From: an uncultured Eubacteriales bacterium
Lineage (GTDB): Bacteria; Bacillota; Clostridia; Oscillospirales; UMGS1783
DNA length: 64,000 nucleotides
Direction of reading: 5' to 3'
NCBI GenBank assembly: GCA_934456365.1
Contig: CAKSHC010000003.1
Span: 62,001-126,000 of the forward strand
Under the pieces are notes generated by a model. That model worked only from the letters and a program-made list of their open reading frames with translations, had not been told where the DNA came from and did not search any database. A program made the translations under genes and the position numbers. This document shows positions 23,043 to 27,655 of the stretch, in pieces. How positions within the stretch are numbered: position 1 is the stretch's first letter; the number at the start of each line of letters is the position of its first letter.

Positions 23043-24064
23043 ACCGCAAGGAAATGGATCTGATTCAGGATCGCATCGGCTATCGATTCAAAAACATCGA
23101 TCTGTTGCAGCAGGCCTTTACCCGCCGCACCTATTCGCAGGAAAACGGCGGCGGCGACAACGAGGTTTTGGAATTTATCGGCGATAAGGTGCTGGAATTT
23201 GCCGTGGTCAAGCGCCTGACCGAGCGTTTCGGCGCGTTTTGCCACGAATATGCCGATTTTCGCCCCTCCGAGGAATGCGACGAATTCATCAGCCTGTATC
23301 AGGAGGATCGCCTGACCGAGCTCAAGCAGCAGCTGGTGGAGAAAAAGACGCTCTCCTATCGGATCGACCGGCTGGATCTGGCCGGTTTCCTGATCCTCGG
23401 CAAGGGCGATATCCACGAAAACGTGGGGTCTGTCAGCTCCGTGAAGGAGGACCTTTTTGAGGCCATTCTCGGCGCGGTGGCGCTGGACGCGGACTGGGAC
23501 ACGGCCGCTGTGGAAACGACGGTGGATGTAATGCTGGAGCCGGAACACACGATCGGCGGCGGGGACGACGCGGCCGAGCAGCTGCGGGAATGGTTCCTGA
23601 AAAAGAAGAAAGGCGTTCCGGAATGGCATTTTACGCGCGGAGTGCAGGACGCCTGGTACGCGCCCTTCACCGGAATTTCGAGCGAATGCGGCAAGGATTC
23701 GGTTTATGCCTGTCTTTTGCGATTGAGCGACGATCTTCCCCTTTTCCGCGCCTTTGGGCGCACAGGGCGCGAGGCGCGCGCCCGGGTTTGCTCGCTGGCC
23801 TGCCAAACGCTGCGCCAAAAGGGCCTGATGACCGACGCGGAGGCCGCCGAGGAGATCGAGGCGGTGGGGGCATTGGAAACGCTGGCGCGCCGCCGGCGCT
23901 TTGCCCTGCCCGAATATTCCTTCGAGCAGAAGGCTGTGCCCGACAAGAGCGCCCTCTGGCTCTGCACCTGTCGCATCGGGAAGAAGGTCTGGACTGCGCA
24001 GGCCACCACCAAACGGGGCGCAAAAAAGGCCGCAGCACAGGCGGCCCTTTCGGATTGGCGCTGA
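23039..24064 (+). CDS. Ribonuclease III-like protein with C-terminal dsRNA-binding domain
   Basis: 341 residues, about 110 longer than housekeeping RNase III. The RNase III signature is N-E-V-L-E-F-I-G-D-K-V-L-E (about 41-53), and the second acidic cluster is K-E-D-L-F-E-A-I-L-G-A-V, so the catalytic Glu/Asp set appears complete. An insertion (about 65-125) separates the two blocks. The C-terminal 75 residues look like a dsRNA-binding domain (W-T-A-Q-A-T-T-K-R-G-A-K-K-A-A-A-Q-A-A). The start overlaps the DUF5131 stop, so all three genes are coupled. Likely cuts or binds structured RNA. Confidence 0.82.
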   Translation: MNRKEMDLIQDRIGYRFKNIDLLQQAFTRRTYSQENGGGDNEVLEFIGDKVLEFAVVKRLTERFGAFCHEYADFRPSEECDEFISLYQEDRLTELKQQLVEKKTLSYRIDRLDLAGFLILGKGDIHENVGSVSSVKEDLFEAILGAVALDADWDTAAVETTVDVMLEPEHTIGGGDDAAEQLREWFLKKKKGVPEWHFTRGVQDAWYAPFTGISSECGKDSVYACLLRLSDDLPLFRAFGRTGREARARVCSLACQTLRQKGLMTDAEAAEEIEAVGALETLARRRRFALPEYSFEQKAVPDKSALWLCTCRIGKKVWTAQATTKRGAKKAAAQAALSDWR

Positions 24065-24068
24065 CGGA

Positions 24069-24392
24069 TCAGCTGAGAGATTGGTAGTAGCGGCCGAAGT
24101 CGGCAAGGGAATCGAGAACGGTTTCCATTTTTTGGCCGAGCTCGGTGAGCTCGTATTCTACCCGGGGCGGGACCTGCCGGAAATCCCGGCGCAGCACCAG
24201 CCCGTCGTCGGCCAGCTGGCGGAGGCTTTCGGTCAGCACCTTTTGGGAGATCCCGTCCAGATCCCTTTGCAGCTCGTTGAAGCGCCAGGGTCTTTGCCGC
24301 AGATTGCGCAGGATCAGCAGCTTCCATTTTCCGCCGATCAGCGCCACCGAGGTGGCCACGGGGCAGGCGGGGAGCTCTTCTTTTGTTTTCAT
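24069..24392 (-). CDS. HxlR-family transcriptional regulator
   Basis: 107 residues. Family features: C-P-V-A near the N-terminus, G-G-K-W-K-L-L-I-L-R-N-L, F-N-E-L-Q-R-D-L-D-G-I-S-Q-K-V-L-T and the wing P-P-R-V-E-Y-E-L-T. The start at ATG 24392 follows GGAGGAATGCAAT. HxlR proteins often sense redox-active or electrophilic compounds through the N-terminal Cys. It is divergent from a cupin gene, with a palindromic operator candidate between them. Confidence 0.9.
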   Translation of the reverse strand: MKTKEELPACPVATSVALIGGKWKLLILRNLRQRPWRFNELQRDLDGISQKVLTESLRQLADDGLVLRRDFRQVPPRVEYELTELGQKMETVLDSLADFGRYYQSLS

Positions 24393-24413
24393 ATTGCATT
24401 CCTCCTTTTCTTG

Positions 24414-24419
24414 ATTATA
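24414..24419 (-). promoter_or_regulatory. Extended -10 of the HxlR gene
   Basis: TATAAT on the minus strand preceded by TG and one base (TGGTATAAT), an extended -10 with no good -35. Confidence 0.55.
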
Positions 24420-24439
24420 CCACACTTTCCAAAAAAGGG

Positions 24440-24463
24440 GTACCGTTACAAAAAAGTGCGTAC
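24440..24463. promoter_or_regulatory. Probable HxlR operator in the divergent region
   Basis: GTACCGTTAC and GTGCGTAC flank an A6 tract, an imperfect dyad. From memory GTAC half-sites around an A-tract are typical of HxlR-family sites. It lies where both divergent promoters would need their -35 regions. Confidence 0.55.
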
Positions 24464-24542
24464 TTTTCCGGCGCGGGCTTTGGTGGTATTCTTGGTTCAG
24501 GACGGGAAGGGACCCGCCCATCAACCAAAGGAGGTCTTTTCG

Positions 24543-24899
24543 ATGAAAAACTATGCCAAAATCAATCTGAGCGATGAGCCGAGAGTGGAGCTGCACGACG
24601 CGCTGGGTCTGACCGGGGCGGAGATCAGCGTCAACCGTCTGCCGGCGGGGGCGGGGGTGCCCTTTGTGCATTCCCACAAGCAGAACGAGGAGATCTACGG
24701 CATCCTTTCCGGCCGGGGAACGGCCGAGCTGGATGGGGAAACCGTTGCTTTGAGCGAGGGCGACTGGCTGCGTGTGGGGCCTGCGGTCAAGCGCCGTTTT
24801 TCGGCGGCGGCCGATTGCGGGATGAGCTTCCTCTGCATTCAGGTCAAGGAGCATTCGCTGGAGGGCTTCACGGCGGGCGACGCGATCGTGGAAAACTGA
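24543..24899 (+). CDS. Small cupin-domain protein
   Basis: 118 residues, a single cupin barrel. Metal-binding motif 1 is visible as P-F-V-H-S-H-K-Q-N-E-E-I-Y-G-I-L-S-G, and motif 2 begins at G-D-W-L-R-V-G-P but lacks the usual His. Small cupins of this kind bind a metal and may be isomerases, dioxygenases or sensors; the substrate is unknown. Divergent from the HxlR regulator, which probably controls it. Start behind AAAGGAGG. Confidence 0.87.
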   Translation: MKNYAKINLSDEPRVELHDALGLTGAEISVNRLPAGAGVPFVHSHKQNEEIYGILSGRGTAELDGETVALSEGDWLRVGPAVKRRFSAAADCGMSFLCIQVKEHSLEGFTAGDAIVEN

Positions 24900-24900
24900 A

Positions 24901-24938
24901 AAAAAGAGCGCTTCCGAAAATGCGGAAGCGCTCTTTTT
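24901..24938. terminator. Strong terminator after the cupin gene
   Basis: 16-bp perfect stem (24901-24916 with 24923-24938) including A and T tracts, 6-nt loop. Confidence 0.92.
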
Positions 24939-24952
24939 TGGGCGAAAACAGA

Positions 24953-25000
24953 AAAAACTTCCTATGGATGGCAAAAATCGCTTTTCCATAGGAAGTTTTT
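24953..25000. repeat. Palindromic hairpin repeat, copy 1
   Basis: Perfect 16-bp inverted repeat (24953-24968 with 24985-25000; core ACTTCCTATGGA) around a 16-nt loop. A second copy lies at 25534-25581; the pair brackets the tyrosine phosphatase gene. It follows a full terminator by 14 bases, so termination of the cupin gene does not require it. Confidence 0.85.
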
Positions 25001-25004
25001 GGGT

Positions 25005-25451
25005 TCAGGAGAGTTCGGCGAACAGGGCGCGGCAGCCGCGGTTGATGTCGCGCCAGGCGGCTTCGAAGTCGCCCGTATACCAGGGGTCGGCGACCGGGCC
25101 GGGGGCGGGGGTGTGGTCGAGGAGGAGGGAAATTTTTCCCTCGGGGTCGCCGCCGAAGAAGCGGAGAAGGTTTTCCCGGTTCTGCTCGTCCATGCCGATG
25201 ATGAGGTCGAAAGCGGAATAGTCTTCCTTTGTGATTTGCCGGGCGGCATGGGAAGAGCAGGGGATCCCGTGGGCCGCGAGCGCTTGCCGGGCGGGCGGAT
25301 AGAGGGGGTTGCCGAGCTCCTCGCGGCTGGTGGCCGCCGAGGCGATGCGGAAGCGGCTTTCCATCCCGGCCTTCCGCACCAGCTCCTTCAGAATGAATTC
25401 GGCCATGGGGCTGCGGCAGATGTTGCCATGGCAGACAAAGAGAATGTTCAT
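25005..25451 (-). CDS. Low molecular weight protein-tyrosine phosphatase
   Basis: 148 residues. The P-loop is V-C-H-G-N-I-C-R-S with catalytic Cys7 and Arg13, and the general acid is in D-P-W-Y-T-G-D-F near residue 126; both are complete. In Gram-positives such enzymes dephosphorylate tyrosine kinases of capsule/exopolysaccharide synthesis or arginine-phosphorylated proteins; neither partner is nearby. The gene is a single unit between two copies of a palindromic repeat. Confidence 0.93.
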   Translation of the reverse strand: MNILFVCHGNICRSPMAEFILKELVRKAGMESRFRIASAATSREELGNPLYPPARQALAAHGIPCSSHAARQITKEDYSAFDLIIGMDEQNRENLLRFFGGDPEGKISLLLDHTPAPGPVADPWYTGDFEAAWRDINRGCRALFAELS

Positions 25452-25533
25452 CGCAGAAATCCTTTCCTATGAGAAATGTTCTTATTTTTTATTTTGGCAG
25501 CAGGAGGCGGAAAAGTCAAGCCCTTAGGAAAGG

Positions 25534-25581
25534 AAAAACTTCCTATGGATAGGCAAAAGCGCCGTTTCATAGGAAGGTTTT
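25534..25581. repeat. Palindromic hairpin repeat, copy 2
   Basis: Arms 25534-25547 and 25568-25581 pair over 14 bp with one mismatch. Arms and part of the loop (GGCAAAA, GCG, TTT) match copy 1. Confidence 0.8.
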
Positions 25582-25619
25582 GGGGATTGGGAAAATAGAC
25601 CGGGGTTTTGCGCTTGGGC

Positions 25620-25648
25620 TTGACAAACGGGCCAAATGGGATTACAAT
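25620..25648 (+). promoter_or_regulatory. Promoter of the ketopantoate-reductase-like gene
   Basis: Consensus TTGACA (25620-25625), 17-bp spacer, TACAAT (25643-25648). Confidence 0.85.
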
Positions 25649-25661
25649 TTTCCTATACGGC

Positions 25662-25698
25662 AAAGATGCCGCCTTTTTGGGCGGCATCTTTCTTTTTT
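25662..25698 (+). terminator. Terminator-like hairpin in the 5' leader
   Basis: 12-bp perfect stem (25662-25673 with 25680-25691), 6-nt loop and a CTTTTTT tail, only a few bases after the expected transcription start. It may be an attenuator or a 5' mRNA stabiliser. Confidence 0.6.
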
Positions 25699-25719
25699 AG
25701 GCGAAGAAAGGAGATTTCT

Positions 25720-26640
25720 ATGAAAATCGGGATCATCGGCGCAGGGGCCATGGGGTGCCTGTATGCCTGCTTACTGAGCGGGAAAAACGAGGTGGTTTTG
25801 CTGGATATTGATCGGAAGACGGTGGAAGCCATCAACCGGGACGGCATTTTTAAGAAGGAGCCGGACGGGACGGAGCAGAATTTCCGGATCCGGGCGGAGA
25901 TCAGCGGCGAGGCGGCGGGTGCGTTTGACCTTCTGATCGTGATGGTGAAAGACACGGCGACGCGGGCGGCGCTTTCCTGCAACCGGGGGTTGATTTCGGG
26001 GGATACGGTGCTTTTGTCGCTGCAGAACGGGATGGGGAATTATGAGATTTTGCAGGAGTTTGCCGCGCCCGGACAGATTCTGCTCGGCACGACCAAGCAC
26101 AACTGTGTGACCCTGGGATTTGGCCGGATCTATCATTCCGGGGCGGGGGTCACGCACATCGGGTCGTCAAGCGGCGAGGCGGCGACGGCGGCGCGGATCG
26201 CGGACGCCTTCCGCGGCAGCGGAATCGAGGCGGAGGAATGCGGCGATGTGAAGCGGCTGCTTTGGGAAAAGCTTTTCATCAACATGACGATCAATGCGGT
26301 CACGGCGCTTCTGGACGCGCCGATCGGGGTGATCGCCGAGGATGCCTATGCGCGCGAGGTGACGGCGAAGCTGCTGGAGGAGGCGGTGGCTGTGGCGCGG
26401 GAAGACGGGGCGGACTTTGACGAGGCCGCGGTTTACCGCGATGTGACGCACACGGCGGAGATTCTGAAGACGGGGAAGGCTTCGATGTGCCAGGATATGG
26501 AGAAGAAGCGCCGGACGGAGATCGATTTTATCAACGGGGCGGTTGTGCGCCTGGGGAAGAAATACGGGATTGAAACGCCCTATCATGCGATGATCACGGC
26601 GCTGATCCATGCGAAGGAAGGACTGTATGAAGGGCAATGA
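25720..26640 (+). CDS. Ketopantoate reductase (PanE/ApbA) family protein
   Basis: 306 residues from ATG 25720 behind AAAGGAG. The N-terminal Rossmann motif is I-G-I-I-G-A-G-A-M-G-C-L-Y-A. The family lysine is in E-K-L-F-I-N-M-T-I-N-A-V, and a late S-M-C-Q-D-M-E-K-K-R-R-T-E-I-D matches the substrate-binding helix of 2-dehydropantoate 2-reductases (S-M-x-Q-D). The reaction would be NADPH reduction of ketopantoate to pantoate for CoA. With no panB or panC beside it, another 2-oxoacid substrate is possible. Confidence 0.87.
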   Translation: MKIGIIGAGAMGCLYACLLSGKNEVVLLDIDRKTVEAINRDGIFKKEPDGTEQNFRIRAEISGEAAGAFDLLIVMVKDTATRAALSCNRGLISGDTVLLSLQNGMGNYEILQEFAAPGQILLGTTKHNCVTLGFGRIYHSGAGVTHIGSSSGEAATAARIADAFRGSGIEAEECGDVKRLLWEKLFINMTINAVTALLDAPIGVIAEDAYAREVTAKLLEEAVAVAREDGADFDEAAVYRDVTHTAEILKTGKASMCQDMEKKRRTEIDFINGAVVRLGKKYGIETPYHAMITALIHAKEGLYEGQ

Positions 26641-26680
26641 GGAATGAGGAATGAGGAATGAGGAATGAGGAATGAGGAAT
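26636..26680 (+). repeat. Heptamer tandem repeat AATGAGG
   Basis: Six perfect head-to-tail copies of AATGAGG plus AAT. The first copy contains the TGA stop of the preceding gene. A partial further copy appears at 26981-26990. Confidence 0.95.
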
Positions 26681-26704
26681 ACTCGGCGGGGAAGAGAAGT
26701 CAAT

Positions 26705-26772
26705 CCCCCAGTCACCTCCGGTGACAGCCCCCTTTAACAAGGGGGCCTTGGTACGATGAGATAAGGCGCGGA
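26705..26772 (+). repeat. Interspersed palindromic repeat, copy A
   Basis: CCCCAGT, a small hairpin (GTCACC/GGTGAC), then a CCCCCTT...AAGGGGG hairpin (26728-26743) and the tail CCTTGG...GATAAGGCGCGG. A closely similar hairpin plus tail lies at 26923-26967. Confidence 0.8.
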
Positions 26773-26787
26773 GTGGGAGAGAAGACA

Positions 26788-26967
26788 ATCCCCAGTCCGC
26801 TGCGCGGACAGCTCCTGTTGCGGTGCCCGCCTTTTTCGGCGCTCGCAGCGCTCGCTTGAAAAATTCGACCGCGGCCACTCGCTCGCCTTCCTTCCTCCGC
26901 CACCGGCGGCGGGCGGCTCGCTCCCCCTTTCACAAGGGGGCCTTGGCGCGGTGGGATAAGGCGCGGC
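26788..26967 (+). repeat. Interspersed palindromic repeat, copy B (interrupted)
   Basis: CCCCAGT with hairpin GTCCGC/GCGGAC (26795-26809) starts like copy A, but about 110 bases rich in GCTCGC separate it from the CCCCCTTTCACAAGGGGG hairpin and the tail GATAAGGCGCGG at 26923-26967. It looks like copy A with an insertion. Confidence 0.65.
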
Positions 26968-27200
26968 GGAGGGAAAAGGGCAATGAGGAATGATAAATTG
27001 AGGAGGGCGCGCAAAGCGCGCCAACGAATAGAAAGCCCTTGACCTTGACCTTGACCTTTTGCGAGCGAAGCGAGCAATCGGAGAAAAGAGAAAGAGAACG
27101 CCGCCCGCAGGGCGAAAGCCCCGAGGCGGCGGGAACGGTCTTTTCTCCGAAGAGGAGGAGCGACGGAACGGAGAGCGGCGCGTTTTTTGAGAAACAAAAA

Positions 27201-27235
27201 ACGTCGTCGTGAACAAGTGCAGTCCGCGACGACGT
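27201..27235 (-). terminator. Terminator of tRNA-Pro
   Basis: On the minus strand ACGTCGTCG (27235-27227) pairs with CGACGACGT (27209-27201), followed by a T-run. The stem begins at the last base of the encoded CCA end. Confidence 0.8.
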
Positions 27236-27310
27236 GGTCGGAGTGAAGGGATTCGAACCCCCGGCATCCTGCTCCCAAAGCAGGCGCGCTACCAACTGCG
27301 CTACACCCCG
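27235..27310 (-). tRNA. tRNA-Pro (anticodon TGG)
   Basis: On the minus strand the acceptor arms CGGGGTG and CACTCCG pair, the anticodon stem is CCTGC/GCAGG with loop TTTGGGA (anticodon TGG), the T-arm has GGTTCGAATCC, and CCA is encoded. Total 76 nt with CCA. Confidence 0.95.
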
Positions 27311-27320
27311 ATTTTTCCTT

Positions 27321-27350
27321 ATTATACACCAAGGAATGAAAAAGGGTCAA
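27321..27350 (-). promoter_or_regulatory. Promoter of tRNA-Pro
   Basis: On the minus strand, TTGACC (27345-27350), 18-bp spacer, TATAAT (27321-27326), right before the tRNA. Confidence 0.75.
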
Positions 27351-27369
27351 TGCTTTCCTGAAAAAAAGG

Positions 27370-27398
27370 TTGACAAATGGGCGGCGGGCGAATATAAT
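27370..27398 (+). promoter_or_regulatory. Promoter of the tRNA-Leu pair
   Basis: Full consensus TTGACA (27370-27375), 17-bp spacer, TATAAT (27393-27398), ending 17 bases before the first tRNA. Confidence 0.9.
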
Positions 27399-27415
27399 AA
27401 ATATGCTCTTCACTT

Positions 27416-27499
27416 GCGAGTGTGCTGGAATTGGCAGACAGGCACGTTTGAGGGGCGTGTGTTTATGACGTATGGGTTCAAGTCCCATCACTCGCACCA
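27416..27499 (+). tRNA. tRNA-Leu (anticodon GAG)
   Basis: Acceptor arms GCGAGTG/CACTCGC, class II variable arm, anticodon loop TTGAGGG (GAG, codons CTC/CTT), T-arm GGTTCAAGTCC, encoded CCA at 27497-27499. Confidence 0.95.
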
Positions 27500-27586
27500 G
27501 CGGATATGGCGGAATTGGCAGACGCGCTAGATTCAGGTTCTAGTCGGGGCAACTCGGTGGAGGTTCAAGTCCTCTTATCCGCACCA
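27500..27586 (+). tRNA. tRNA-Leu (anticodon CAG)
   Basis: Acceptor arms GCGGATA/TATCCGC, anticodon loop TTCAGGT (CAG, codon CTG), long class II variable arm, encoded CCA at 27584-27586. It begins at the base right after the CCA of the first tRNA-Leu. Confidence 0.95.
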
Positions 27587-27605
27587 AAAGACAGGCTAAG
27601 GCAGA

Positions 27606-27631
27606 AAGCCCCGGAATTTCCGGGGCTTTTT
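27606..27631 (+). terminator. Terminator of the tRNA-Leu pair
   Basis: AAGCCCCGG/CCGGGGCTT stem, 5-nt loop and T-run. Confidence 0.9.
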
Positions 27632-27655
27632 GCTATTCCGAAAAGGAGGAACAAC

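Larger units (their letters stand above)
26641..27234. other. 594-bp stretch without a gene
   Basis: Holds the heptamer array, the two palindromic repeat copies, a 7-bp hairpin (27006-27022), three tandem TTGACC hexamers (27039-27056), several GCGAGC/GCTCGC motifs and the tRNA-Pro terminator. The open frames crossing it read through repeats and have no family resemblance. Confidence 0.75.

Noticed and set aside
26636..26680. CRISPR array
   Set aside because: The unit is 7 bases with no spacers, and no cas genes are nearby.
26712..27497. Minus-strand open frames through the repeat patch and tRNAs
   Set aside because: They read through palindromic repeats and tRNA genes, start without a ribosome site and match no family.
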